Of a stretch of 64,000 bases of DNA, positions 1 to 13,000 are shown piece by piece. Under the pieces are notes generated by a model. That model did not search any database. It had not been told where the DNA came from and was given only the letters and a program-made list of their open reading frames with translations. The position numbers and the translations under genes were made by a program. The stretch's first letter is position 1. Each line of letters starts with the position of its first letter. This stretch comes from Flabesymbios commensalis (taxonomy: Eukaryota > Annelida > Polychaeta > Terebellida > Flabelligeridae): NCBI GenBank assembly GCA_964017125.1, contig OZ024914.1, forward strand, positions 28,439,073-28,503,072, given 5' to 3'.

Positions 1-1134
1 CATTATTTACCTCGATAGGCCTGATATCAGGTAAACCGTGCTAGATAGCTAGACCATTACTATAAAACAAAATGTGACGTTTCGAGAGAGGATGCCTTTT
101 AAAAACTTTCGACTCAATCGAATTCAAAATGGCCGCCTATCGGCCACTATTTACTTGCACATTGCTGATATTTGGTAAACCGTGTTAGATAGCTGGACCA
201 TTACTATAAAACAAAATGTGAGATTACAAGAGAGGATGCATCTTGAAAAAAATTGACTCGATCAAATTTAAAATGGCCGCCTATAGGCCATTATTCACTT
301 TCACATAGCCGGTTTTTAGTAACCTTACTAGATGGCTAGACCATTACTATAAAACAAAATGTGAGATTTCAGGAGAGGATGCATCTTGAAAAATTTTGAC
401 TTGATCAAATTCAAAATGGCCTCATATCGGCCATTATTCACTTTCACATGGGCGATATTTGGTAAACCGTGCTAGATGGCTAGACCATTACTATAGAATG
501 AAATGTGAGATTTCAGCTGAGGATGCATCTTGAAAATTTTTGACTTGATCAAATTCAAAATGGCCGCCTTTAGGCCATTATTCACTTTCACATGGCCGAT
601 ATTTGGTAAACCGTGCTAGATAGCTAGACGATTACTATAGAATGAAATGTGAGATTTCAGCTGAGGATGCATCTTGAAAAATTCTGACTCGTTCAAATTC
701 AAAATGGCCCCCTATCGGCCATTATTTACTTTCACATGCCCAATATTTTGCAAACTGTGTTAGATGTTAGTCCATTACTATAAAACAAAATTTGAGGTTT
801 CGGGGGAGGATGCACCCTAAGTTTTTAACTAATTTATATCGAATTCAAAATGACCGTAAATCAGCTATTAGTTAGCTCGATTGGCCTGATATCGGGTAAA
901 CCATGCCAGATAGGTAGACCATTACTGGGATACTGATTAGGATCATTAATTTCAATGGAGGTTTGCAATCTCTGACAGACTGTCTAGTTCTTATCTTACT
1001 CTTAGACTGGGCTTCTTTGACCTAGCTGTCTTGCGTCTTGATTTTTGACCTAGACTAGGACTACATTAATAACCCTATACAAAATTGCTTAAATCTAATT
1101 CGGAGCGGGAGCTCCTGGACTTATGTAGTCTTGT
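1..1134 (+). mobile_element. 2.6-kb HINE family, copy A (3' part; left side outside window)
   Basis: Non-autonomous rolling-circle-type element. Visible are tandem ~145-bp units to about 930 and the conserved 3' tail with GCGGGAGCT, the GGACTTATGTAGTC hairpin and the terminus GTCTTGT. The base after it is T and the sequence continues inside copy B, so copy A is inserted in copy B. Confidence 0.85.
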
Positions 1135-3455
1135 TAATCTGAATTTAATAAGCAAGGTCGCAGAGGAGAAAATGATGATGTTATGGCGTTGGGCCTTCCG
1201 TAAACAATTCGTTTCCGGAGCATATCTCTGAAAGTACTTGTCCGATTGTCTTCAAATTTTACACACAACACCCCTAGTGGTCTAGTTGTGCCTTTTGGGG
1301 TATTTGAACTTTGACCTACTTCTGGTTCAGAACTATGACCTATTTAGACGTTTTGACGCGCACTTCGTTTCCGGAGCAGATCTCGAAAAGTACTGGGCCG
1401 ATGACAGTCATATTGCACATGCATGTTCTCTAAGGTCCCTAGTTGTGCCTTTTCAGGTTTTTGGACCTTCACCTTGAAGTTGACCCAGCACTTTGACCTA
1501 ATTTATAACATCGGTAAATCCGACTGAAAGATTTTGCGGAATATCATGAAAACCGCTCAAGATAGCTACACCATTACTATAAAACAAATTGTGAGGTTTC
1601 AGGAGAGGATGCATCTTGAAAAATTTCAAATCGATAAAATTAAAAATGGCCGCTTGTCGGCCATTATTCACCTCGACAGGCCTGATATTGCGGAATGTCG
1701 TGAAAACCGCTCGAGATAGCTACACCATTAATATCAAATAAATTGTAAGGTTTCAGGAGAGAATGCATCTTGAAAAATTTCAAGTTGATAAAATTCAAAA
1801 TGGCCGCCTATCGGCCATTATTCACATCGACAGGCCTGATATTGTGGAATATCATGAAAACCGTTCAAGATATCTACACCATTACTATAAAACAAATTGT
1901 AAGGTTTCAGGAGAGGATGCATTTTGAAAAAGTTCAACTCGTCCAAGTTCAAAATGGCCACCAATCGGCCATTATTCACTTTCAATTTGAAAAATTGGAC
2001 TCAATAAAATTCAAAATGGCCGCTTATCGGCCATTATTCACTTTCACATGCCCGATATTTGATCGACCGTGCTAGATGGCTAGACCATTACTATAAAACG
2101 AAATGTTAGATTGCAGATGAGGATTCATCTTGAAAAAAATTGCCTTGATCAAATTCGAAATGGCCGCCTTTTTGACCATTATTCATTTTCACATGGCTGA
2201 TATTTGGTAAACCGTGCTAGATGGCTAGACCATTACCTGATTACTATAAAACAAAGTGTGAGTTTTCGGGGGAGGATGCACCCTGAAAATTGTTAACTTA
2301 CGAATTCTAAATGGCCGACAATCAGCATTATTTACCTCGATAGGCCTGATATCAGGTAAACCGTGCTAGATAGTTAGACCATTACCATAAACAAAATGTG
2401 ACGTTTTGGGAGAGGATGCCTTGTAAAAAATTTCGTCTCCATCGTATTCAAAATGGCCGCCTATCGGCCACTATTTACTTTCACATTGCTGATATTTGGT
2501 AAACCGTGTTAGATAGCTGGACCATTACTATAAAACAAAATGTGAAATTACAGGAGAGGATGCATCTTGAAAAAAATTGACTCAATCAAATTCAAAATGG
2601 CCGCCTATCGGCCATTATTCACTTTCACATAGCCATTATTTGGTAGCAATAGTAGATGGCTAGACCATTACTATAAAACAAAATGTGAGATTTCAGAAGA
2701 GGAGGCATCTTGAAAAATTTCGACTTGATCAAATTCAAAATGGCCTCCTATCGGCCATTATTCACTTTCACATGGGCGATATTTGGTAAACCGTGCTAGA
2801 TGGCTAAACCATTACTATAGAATGAAATGTGAGATTTCAGCTGAGGATGCATCTTGGAAAATTTTGACTTGATCAAATTCAAAATGGCCGCATTTAGGCC
2901 ATTATTCACTTTCACATAGCCGATATTTGGTAAACCGTGCTAGATAGCTAGACGATTACTATAGAATGAAATGCGAGATTTCAGCTGAGGATGCATCTTG
3001 AAAAATTCTGACTCTATCAAATTCAAAATGACCCCCTATCGGCCATGATTTACTTCCACATGCCCAATATTTTGCAAACTGTGTTAGATGTTAGTCCATT
3101 ACTATAAAACAAAATTTGAGGTTTCGGGGGAGGATGCACCCTAATTTTTTAACTAGTTTATATCGAATTCAAAATGACCGTAAATCAGCTATTAGTTACC
3201 TCGATTGGCCTGATATCGGGTAAACCGTGCCAGATAGGTAGACCATTACTGGGATACTGATTAGGATCATTGATTTTAATGGAGGTTTGCAATCTCTTAC
3301 AGACTGTCTAGTTCTTATCTTATTTTTAGACTGAGCTACTTAGACCTAGTTGTCTTGCGTCTTGATTTTTGACCTAGCCTAGGACCACATTAATAACCCT
3401 ACACAAAATCAAATTCTAATTCGGAGCGGGAGCTTCTGGACTTATGTAGTCTTGT
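1135..3455 (+). mobile_element. 2.6-kb HINE family, copy B (interrupted by copy A)
   Basis: Begins abruptly at the TAATCTGAATT point, equal to about 21517 in copy C. It carries the leader with two CGTTTCCGGAGCA units (about 1209 and 1367), the tandem array (about 1530-3250) and the 3' terminus GTCTTGT. Its first ~170 bp should lie upstream of copy A, outside the window. Confidence 0.87.
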
Positions 3456-3689
3456 TAAAACACCTCCCGAAACCGAAAAATATTTCGGCCATTTTAACCA
3501 TTTGTGAAGTTGTATCTTATGTTTTAGATACATTAGTCCGAGATAGGGCTTACATAAAAATGACCTAACCTTGTTTTTTAACATATACAATGTTTTTTTT
3601 ATTTTTCTTATAGATTTTTTTTGTGCTGAATTCAAATCCGATGAGTGCCAGCTTGGAGAGTTTGAGCATTTTTGTATTTTCAAGGTCTA

Positions 3690-4330
3690 AGGTCAATTTC
3701 AAGGTCAAATATAATTTATCAACAAATGAAGCTAGGAACAAGTGTATTACCTCATTTTCATTATGTGATTTTGACAGGGCAATACATTTCCAAAATTATT
3801 TTGATTATTCATGGTCATCTTCAAGGTCAAGTAAGCGAAAATATCAGTTTTAACAAGTAACGCTAGAAACATGTGTAATACCTCTTTTTCATGGGATTTT
3901 GACGGGAAAATCCCTTTATAGTATTATTTTGATAATTCAAGGTCGTAAGGTCAATTCCAAGGTCAAAATATAAAAAAACATTAAGTTTAAGAAAGAAAAA
4001 TAGGAAGAAGTGTAATACGTCTCTTTCTTGTGATGTTGACCTCTTTTTTTGTTTCATTTTCATGAAATAAACTTTTTCTTGTACTAAAAGATCAATTTCA
4101 CGGTCAAGTGAAGGAAAATATGATTCCTTACTAATAAAGCTAGGAACATGTGTAATACCTCTTTTTCGTGTGATTTTGACTGAAAAATCCATTTCTTCTA
4201 TTTTATTGGTCAATTAAGGTCACCCTGGAGGTAAAAAGGTCAATTTCAGTGGCAAATATTGTTTTTGGCATATATGCTAAACTTTAGGTACCGTATAATA
4301 CCTGGCCTAGATGTGATTTTGATTGGATAA
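3690..4330 (+). repeat. ~140-bp tandem array, left arm
   Basis: About five units marked by GTGTAATACCTC near 3742, 3872, 4010, 4151 and 4293, each followed by a TGTGATTTTGAC block and AAGGTCAATTTCAAGGTCA-like text. Confidence 0.85.
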
Positions 4331-4384
4331 TCCAATTCTGTTGGATTTAAATGATTAAACATGCTCATGGTGAAAAGTTCAGGC

Positions 4385-4710
4385 GACAAGAAAGCATTAA
4401 AGGGCAACAGAGAGGCATTAGAGAGTGACGGAAAACTTGAAATGTTGATGAGGAGGCACTAAAGGGTAATGAGAATGTGTTGTAGGATAATGAGAAGGCA
4501 CTAACGGGAAATGGGACGGCACATAAGGTCAATGACGAGGCATTAAAGGGCGACAGGGAGGCGTTAATGTGAGACTAGGTGTATTAAAAGCTGGCAGAGG
4601 GACATCAAGGAGCTATGGAGAGGTGTTGAAAGGCTACCAGGAAGCATTTAATGACAATGGGAATGCGTTAAAGAGCGATGGAGAAGCATTGAAGGGTGAT
4701 GGAAACACAC
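4385..4710 (+). repeat. degenerate 21-bp minisatellite, left arm
   Basis: Variants of GCGACGGAGAGGCATTAAAGG repeat at about 21-bp or multiple spacing. Orientation reverses at about 4711. Confidence 0.75.
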
Positions 4711-5132
4711 TCCCGTCGTCTTGAATGATTTTTGTCGTCGTCCTTCATGTGTTTTCGTAGTGCTTTTAGTTTAACGCCTCATCGATGCAATTGAAGGCCT
4801 TTTTATTGCCCTTAAATGCATCTTCATCACCCTGAAAGCACTTTTAGTTTACCACCTCTTCATTGTAATTGAAGGCATTTTCGTTGCCGTTTGATGACCC
4901 TTCTTTGTCCTGAACAAATAACCATTACCCTTCAACATTTCTTCGACGGCATGTAACCCATTGACTACCACAATAAATTACTGCTGCACTCTTGCTGAGA
5001 CCAGATTAATTGATAACTTCATAGTTACCTCATGTAATCAATCCCAAATATATCTGAAACTAGTCCTGGTGTAACAGTCCCAAATCCCGAATTTATACGA
5101 GACTGGTTTCCACCTGCTTAGCCCTTTTCATT

Positions 5133-5200
5133 GTCATCTTCATCCACTACAAGCCGCGAATTGCCGTCACAATTCTCGGCTCAAAGTGGATGAAGATGAC
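5133..5200. repeat. hairpin MITE (GTCATCTTCATCCAC family), copy 1
   Basis: GTCATCTTCATCCAC and GTGGATGAAGATGAC close a near-perfect hairpin. The core is the reverse complement of the copy at 41466-41531, so the two sit in opposite orientation. It lies in the centre of the foldback-like region. Confidence 0.8.
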
Positions 5201-5345
5201 TTGAAGCGGGTGACTATTACAAAAAAATATATCGTTAATATTAAAAGAGTTTCATGAAAATGTTCATTCTAAAACCCCTAGGTGTAGGAAATAAAGTGAT
5301 TCTTCAGAGATGCAAAATGATGCATCGTGAAGGTCCAAATGGTTA

Positions 5346-6030
5346 ACACCTAGCAATATTTAAAGCGCCTCTCCATTGCCTTTCAATGTTCCCGTCATCA
5401 TTTAGTACCTCTCCGTCGCCACTTAAAGCCTTTCCGTCGCCCTTTAACGCCTCTCCATCGTCATTTACACCTCTTCGTTTCCCTTGACGCCTTCTCCTCG
5501 CACTTAAATGCATACCATTCATCACCCTTTAACTCCTCCCCGTCGACTTAAATGCTTTGCCATCACCATTTAACGCATCATGATTGCCTTTTAGCGCCTC
5601 CTCGTCGCATTTACCGCCTTCCAATTGTCATGGAATGCCTCTCTATCACCCTTTAATACATTTCCATCGACCTTCAACTCTTTTTCTTCGCCTTTTAACG
5701 CGTTTCCATCTTTGTCACCCTTTAGTGACTCCCTGTTGCTTTTGCCCGTTAACGTTATTTAGCACTTCTTTGTCACCTTCTAACGCTGTTCCATAGTTGC
5801 TCTTTAACGCCTCTTTATTGCCCTTTAACGCCTCCTCATTGCAATTTAACCCATTCCCGTCGCCCTTTAGGGCCACTGCGTCGCCTTTTAGCGTCTCTTT
5901 GCCGCCCTTTAACGCCTCCCATTGTCCTTTAATGCATCCCTGTCGCCTTTGTACGCCTCTCTATTGACCTGTATCGCTTTCCTGCCGCTTTTTAACGCCT
6001 CTCCACCACCCTTTAATGACTTCTTGTCGC
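5346..6030 (-). repeat. 21-bp minisatellite, right arm (inverted)
   Basis: About 30 units of CTTTAACGCCTCTCCGTCGCC, mostly exactly 21 bases. Because 21 is a multiple of 3, all frames stay open for stretches and read as 7-residue repeats (GDGEALK-like). These are not genes. Confidence 0.9.
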
Positions 6031-6039
6031 CTGATCATT

Positions 6040-6495
6040 CCACTTTGATAATGTTTATTTATTAAAACCCTACTAAAATTCGATTATCTAGTCAAAATCA
6101 CAAAAAAAACAATGTATAATACGTGCTCCAATTTGTAGCATATCTGTTTAAAAATCATATTTGACCTTGAAATTGACCTTTTGACCTAGAGGATAATCCA
6201 AAATTATCAAAATATTACCAGAGAAGAATTTTTCAGTCAAAATCACACAGAAAAGGGGTATTAGGCCTACACTTGTTTCTACCTCTTTTGGTTAGAAATC
6301 ATATTTTCGCTTACCTGACCTTGAAATTGACGCAATGACCTTGAAAATTACCTTTTATCATTAAAATAGTAACAGAAATGGATTATTCAGTCAAGATGAC
6401 ATCAAAACGACGTACTGCACTTCTTCTGCTAATTGTATTTGCTAAAAATTATATTTTCACATTTTTGACCTTGGGATTAACTTTCTACATTATTG
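6040..6495 (-). repeat. ~140-bp tandem array, right arm (inverted)
   Basis: Three units carrying GTCAAAATCACA, GTATAATACG or GTATTAGG, and TGACCTTGAAATTGACC. This is the reverse complement of the left-arm unit. Confidence 0.8.
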
Positions 6496-7124
6496 GAACT
6501 CATTCCAATAATGTTTCAATATGGTTCACAAAACGGATTCTGAGCACTGTTTTTTAGTTTGTCGACTCGACAAACTTTTAGGCTGGTTTTCCACACAAAC
6601 GTCTGTCGTTAACTTCCGTTACTATCTGTTCTGTCTGTGCAATGTCAGAAGGCAATATCTGCTCCCTAGTATACTAGGCATTTACTGCTTTTTAACTGGC
6701 GTCCCGTCTCCTCCTGCCATAGCGCTGCCAAAAGGCCGTATTTGTTCACTTGTAAATCAAGTATATACTTCCTTTCCGCTGATGTCACTGCCTCCTTTTG
6801 GCTTGCACTGACCCAATGTTGGTTAAATGTTGTGCCATCATTTATGACACTCTTCCAACATTGAACCAGCATTGTGTCAGGGTATCTAGTTGCCGGTGTT
6901 CCCTGCAAAATGAGACCTTTAGCCAATGCTGTTTTAAAGCTGAGCCATGGTCGTAGACGATGGGCCAGCAGTAAGCTAGCATTGGGTGAACGTTTAGCTT
7001 GTTAAGGCCTATATACTGGTAGGCCAATGCTGGGCTAATGTCGGCCCAGTGTTGTAAACGGTGGGCCACTATAAAGCTAACATTGTGTCAATGACTCGAG
7101 TGTGCTGATCAGCTGTGACCACAA

Positions 7125-7231
7125 CCTAGCAGACACGAGGCATTGACCCAATGTTGTTCTAATTCTGGTCCGCCGTCTTCGACGTCGGCACAACATTAAA
7201 ACAACAATGGGTCAATGCCTCGTGATAGCTT
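7125..7231. repeat. palindromic MITE (CCAGCAAACACGAG family)
   Basis: Nearly fully palindromic: ACACGAGGCATTGACCCAA pairs with TTGGGTCAATGCCTCGTG-like text around the centre TCTTCGACG. Duplicated at 19011. Confidence 0.8.
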
Positions 7232-8527
7232 GGTTGGTGTTCATGAATGCCAGCAGTCTGTCGCGGGAGGGCTAGCCACCTTCTCCCACCCCTCTCTGCC
7301 TCAATTGACACAACTGTGTTATGTTACGCAATATAACAATTAGGTCTTGGCTAAGATATTTATCTCCAAAAATTACAAATTTTGTATTATTAAAATTAGA
7401 TTTTTGGACTCAGCAGTAAAAGGCATTGCACATTGATATAATTTATACACTTCTGGTGTGAAAAATGACCGAATAATGTAATTTATTGCAATGCCCCATC
7501 ATGTGGTAAGTTAACCCTTTCATTACGACCATCTGACATGAAAAGGGGACAAAGTATGGTGAAATATACATTTTTATTTATTAAGTTCATTTTGCCTGAG
7601 TTTGTGTCCTATTTAGGGGAAATAGGGGTGCTGTGTGTGAGAAACGGTTGACATTTCTGTACACCAGTCCTTATGAATATGTCCAATATAACGTTTGGGG
7701 TCCCTAGGTTAGGTAGGCCTACTCTCGTCTTTAAGAAGTGTTCAGATAAAATATATGTTCATGATTAAATATAGTGATTAGACCGTAAAGGGTTTTGATT
7801 GGAATAATAATGGCCAAGCGTCGCAGACAGTGGCCCAGTATTACATCAGCATTGGGCCAATGTATCGTGTTATCTGGTTTTCTGGCGCCTGATGTAAAGA
7901 ATACCCAGTGCCTGACTTATAAAGAGTAGGCCTAATTGTGGGATTCCCACAAAAAATAAAACTGGCCCGACATCATTCTGTGGCTGCGACACACTTTTTG
8001 CAATATCTTTGTTTTTGACGCAACAAGGTAATTTTAGTGGGCCATAGGATTTTTGAAGATAAGGCCCTGCCTGCTGAATTAAAGGGACTGGCTCAGGCTA
8101 AATTCATAAAAAAAATCAGTGATCCTATTTTGGCTTATTAATATGACCATATAATGTAAACATGTCCATATAATAGAACTGCAAAAGTTTTTTTAATTTT
8201 TGTGCTGTGCATTTACCAGCTAGGCTAGATATAGAGACGAAATTCCCGTATTTCTTATTTTTGACATGGTTGTGCCTCCAATAAATGCTCATTACGGCCC
8301 ACACTGTCAAATTGTGAGCTGTGTATCGCTGTATTAGTTTTAGTATTAGTATTCAGCGTTGTTAGAGCAGAGTCAAGGTTCGGCATCCCATGATCCAAAA
8401 CATAGGCCTATATGCTTACCAATACAATTTAAATGAAGTATGGCAGAAAACGAGCTACTGAAACCAAAATGTAGTTGAAATGTTGCTGATTCCAACGAAA
8501 TATTGGACTGTCACCTGTAACCTGACT

Positions 8528-8670
8528 GTAGCCTCGCCACAAGGTAACCTCGCCACAGATAATCTCGCCACAAATTTGGTAACTTCGCCACAGAAGGCTG
8601 AGTAACCTCGCCACAGCTTTGATAACCTCGCCACATGGGGTTAAGTAACCTCGCCACAACTTCGCCACAC
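8528..8670 (+). repeat. GTAACCTCGCCACA cassette, locus 1
   Basis: Eight copies of a 14-base core with conserved unequal spacers (GATTTGG, GAAGGCTGA and GCTTTG types). Inside duplication copy 1. Open frames across it on the minus strand are low-complexity by-products. Confidence 0.88.
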
Positions 8671-8898
8671 CTGTTGTATCAGCATTTATCAATGTATTTT
8701 CAAAGGGAAATCTCTACCTTGAACGTGGTGTAGATGTCTATATAGACTTGGACTATATGTGCCATTAAAATCAAAAGCAAAAAAATTCTCAAAAAATAGA
8801 CCAATATATAACGAATAATAATAGGCCTACAAATGTATTTTGTACAGCAAATATTGTAGAAAATTTGTTCATTGTGACTAATAATAATAATATATTAA

Positions 8899-9105
8899 CC
8901 CTTAAACCGCTGAATTAAATAATTTAAATTTTCACACACTTGGAGTTGTACGTGTCTCACTACCTTGACCCACAACTTTAAGTGAGAGAAAACAACTCGT
9001 ATTTAATTAATTTGTAATTTAAAACTAAGCAATTTACAAATCTTGATGTTTAAATGGCTGATAAAACGGATTGAAGCGACTACAGTCGCGCTTAGCGGTT
9101 TAAGG
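8899..9105. mobile_element. piggyBac-like MITE
   Basis: Left end after TTAA is CCCTTAAACCGCT; the right end is the inverse AGCGGTTTAAGG followed by TGAA. TTAA targets and CCC-type ends are typical of piggyBac. Confidence 0.6.
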
Positions 9106-10075
9106 TGAATAGGTGTAGGCCTAGCTGCAACAACAGAGGAAGTTGATGACACTGCCCCAAGAAGAGATCCGACAGCACCCGAGGAAGACAATGAGTAGCA
9201 CTCAAGCTATGTGATCGACTCAAATAACACTCGATATTGTTGACGCAATTGATTGACACAAGTGATATTAACTCATGTGAGTGCGTGGTGACGTGAAGTC
9301 GATTGGGCCTACTTGCAAACGCTGAATGGTAAACCATTTGTGTGTTTTATTTGTTGTTGGGGAAATGCCCCCCTTTTGAAATAATAATGGGCAACATGCC
9401 CCATCGTCTAAGGCCAATGCCCCCCCCCCCTCCAAAAAATATCATGGGCCCCTTGGCCCCTCTTTGCCAATTTATGAATCGGGCACTGAATATGTAATAG
9501 TACCAATCTCATACATATGATTTTAACTATTTATATTGCCGTATATTAACCGGCTGCATCCCTATATTTGGGCTATGTTAAAAAGAGCTATATTCAAGTT
9601 AAACTGAACGTAGATTTTAACCTAAGTCTATGCTAAAAACACAAATAGTAGGCCTAATTTATGTTCTTGTATTATGGACCCTATCGATGGAAGCTGATAT
9701 TCAACATCACATTCTAATAAAGGCCTAAATATCACGCTAATAAGGATCTAATTAGAAGTTACTAAAATGTGTGGTACCAAAGCCATAACTTTATTATGAA
9801 TTGAATTTACAAATAGTAATATTATTAATAAATGATGTTCCTTTAATACTTGGTAAACGATGTAGAGGGCGGCACAACAATAAACTAAATATCCAGTTAT
9901 CCCTGGTTTAATGCTAGTCCACTGTCTGCACTGCTGGCCCAACATTAAACTAACATTAAGTTGATGTAGCTTCTGTAGAAAGTATAGCGTATATAGCCAG
10001 TGTGATATATTATCGGATTATGCTTTGTAGGCATAGCGTTGACTACTACAATGAAGCAATACCGCTGGAGTACAA

Positions 10076-13000
10076 TCACACGTGTCTTGCCATAGAGTTA
10101 ACTCTATATTTGGTCTGGCTAAACTTCTGAAATTCGTAACCTTTGAGTGTTGATCCACTGTTCGCCGTATCGTATTTGCTGGGATGCACCTAAAAGTATG
10201 CATACTTTAGAAGTGGATATATGTATATTAAAAACATGTCTCGAAGTAATAATATGTAGGCCTACTATTATCATTTTACTTTCTAAAGTAAAATACAAGA
10301 TGTATGCTAGCATGTATAATATTGTGCATAAAATATAGGGGTATTTTATAAGTTCAAACCCAATAATAAAGTTCTTGTTTTGTCTTGTTATATGAGCAGA
10401 CACACTCATTAATAGAATGCACTCCATACCGTGTGAGTCAGGTGCTGGAGTAATGTCGATTCAGTGTCTATAAAGCAGCTGGGCCAATAAAGTTTTTTAA
10501 TGACACAGCATCATAGTTGAATTCACGCTTTCCCATTCATTGATTGTTTTCTACCAATTACTGGCCAACCGTCAATGATGAAGACGAGGACCAGCCGTGC
10601 ATGTGGATTATAAAACTTTAAAATATATATTGTTCATTTTTGCAATAAATGAAAATCAAAGTGGAACAGGGAACACTATTATGGCAGAACCAGAGTAAAA
10701 ACATACCTGTCAATTATCACAGGTAAGGGATAGCAATGACATGACCAATATATATTATGCACATTTAATATTTTGTGCAGAATAAAATATGAAAAATGTT
10801 GGGCAGCGCCCCTGACGGTGAACCAATATTAAATCCACAGGTAATGTGTTTGTATATGTAATAACAATACCGAAGGGCGGGGGGGGTCTTGGTGTCTGCT
10901 AGGAAAGTCAGAGATCGCGGATTCGTCTCCTGCTCTGGCATTCAAGTTTAAAAAAAACAAAATGTTTCCTCCCTGTTCAATCGTAAATATTGAATATTGT
11001 GGTCAGCCTCCGTGACCGAGAGTTAGTGTGCTCGGCCATAGACCAACAGGGTTCAATTTCGAATCCTGTGTCTGGAGGGCAGTGACACCTCATTCATCTC
11101 ACCATCCTGAGGAGGTTCTCCTTACCCAGTTTAGCCTATATGTGTACAAATGTGGTGTAGAACCCCATTTATTTCATTTCATAGCATTTGATACAGCCAA
11201 CTAGCACCTGACTCAACGTTGGCCTGACAACATTACAGCAACATTTCAGCAAAGATTGTGTGAGTTGAGAAAGCCTTCATGGGTCTTTATCCTTAGGTCT
11301 ACTGTGTGTATTGTGATTTCCATAATTGGCATTACGTAAGAGGGTGCAGTGAAAGTGCAGTACGTCCACATGTGATAATAATGGATTAGGGCTACTGTAT
11401 ATTTCGCGGCTGAGTAAGAAACATTAAAAGTGATAATTTACAACTTTGTTAGGCCTATTTTAGACAAAAGAATTAAAATTGAAAATTAAAGATTTCGTGA
11501 AAATTCCTGGCTAACTGGGGCATTATAAAAGTCCCAGAAGAAGTAATAATTGCACTTTTGTAATATTAACATTGTAGTCCTGTGAAATGATTCTTTGTCA
11601 AGCATATTTCATTAGGTACAGTGCTTCAGAACGTGTGTAAAATCAGCAAAATGTATTATGGGAACCGAACATAATGATATAAATTCCAATGATCGATATA
11701 AAGGATATACATCTTTTTATGATAATGCATCTTAGAGTATAGATATACATTTCCTGACACATATATCTGATTTTTTGCAATGCTGTTGACAAACGTCAAG
11801 GCCCCTGGGCCTCTTGTTTGTGTCTATATAATGTGTGTCCCAAATGACTATCACTCACATCTTTCCAAATACGGCAAAACGCATAGGTTCAGTTTTCTGT
11901 AATTTCATAGCCTACAGTATGCAGACCAAACGTTGTTTCTGAATAAGCCTAAATATCTGTATTTGCTGAGCTATTAGGATTTCCGTTGTCAATTTTACGA
12001 CAGTTAGTGGTCTTCAATTTTTGTGCTGTGGGTTGAGCCATCAGTTTATACCCTGTGGATAGCCAATAGATTTTACTGAACACATTGCTTACCTTGGGAT
12101 CAAACTAGTCCAATATAATCTTAAGAAATTGCCACAATGAGAGTCTGAAACTGGGGGAAGCTAGCAGATGTTCTACTCTCCAAAGCAAATATTTTATGAT
12201 ATAGATGCAGTATTTTGCAATGATATATCTTGCCTTTGAAAATCTAACCCTTAGTCTTAATAGCATCTAGTGCCACAGGTAATATTGTGGAAAAATTTCT
12301 TAGTGCTGTTGATCTACATCTTAGGCAAACCATTGGACGAGATGGCCATCTCTGACCAATCTGGACGACAGACATGTGACATTGATACAGTGCAATGTCA
12401 ATGAGGTAAACTAGATCTCAGGCTCATCATTGGTCTAGAAATTCATCTCGACCAATCTCATGCACGATATCTGGGTCAGTCATTATACTGAAGGGCCCTC
12501 ACACTTTCCGTGAGTGAGCTGATACTGCTATGAACTCGGAAGGCAGTATCTGCTTACTTGTAATGTAGGCAGCTACTGTGTTTGTTAATTGTGGCTCTGT
12601 GTATTTTGTCAGTGTGTACACATGATACACACCCGGCTCCAGGCCAACTGTGATTATGTAATCTGCGAGGACTGCCACCTTCTCACTTCTGACTGTGAAC
12701 AAAATCTATTTAAATTGTAAATATATCAGGATTCAGGATATATATTTGTTCTTGTCAGCTCAATCTATTCTAGATTGATATATTACCGACTTCCTTTGTG
12801 CCAATATTGATGAAATGATCATTTTTTAAGTCAGGATCGAGCCAACTGTACAGAGCGAAAAGCCAGATGTGAAATGCATACAACTCATTGCCCCAATGCT
12901 GGGCTAGTGTTGGCCCAGTGGTTATTGTGAATCAATGTGGTTATACAGAAACACATAGCAATGGTTATCCAGAAACACATAGCAATGCCCGTTATATATA

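Larger units (their letters stand above)
3600..6500. mobile_element. foldback-like element with inverted tandem arrays
   Basis: The left arm is a ~140-bp array (about 3690-4330), then a 21-bp minisatellite (about 4385-4710). The right arm repeats this in reverse orientation: the 21-bp minisatellite (about 5346-6030), then ~140-bp units (about 6040-6495). Long terminal arms made of tandem repeats are the hallmark of Foldback/TU-type transposons. The exact termini are not resolved, and it could instead be an inverted duplication of satellite DNA. Confidence 0.6.
6556..10075. repeat. segmental duplication, copy 1 (without late insertions)
   Basis: Collinear with 18438-28256. Homology starts at TTTGTCGAC and ends at GTACAA. 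It retains the empty sites for all four later insertions in the other copy. No gene is recognised inside. Shared parts include hairpin MITEs, the GTAACCTCGCCACA cassette and a piggyBac-like MITE. Confidence 0.88.

Noticed and set aside
1286-1477. A ~61-codon open frame (LLGYLNFDLLLVQNYDLF) conserved in four HINE copies, also at 21688, 33143 and 58465
   Set aside because: It opens at TTG with no ATG, matches no family, and is conserved only because the copies are recent.
5343-5525. GDGEALK-type repeat protein on the minus strand
   Set aside because: A by-product of a 21-bp minisatellite; unit variation does not respect codons.
8429-8692. Minus-strand open frames with CGEV/VARL repeats over the GTAACCTCGCCACA cassette, and the cassette as a CRISPR-like array
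   Set aside because: All three frames are open because of the short repeat. Spacers are 0-10 bases and conserved between loci, and the genome is animal.
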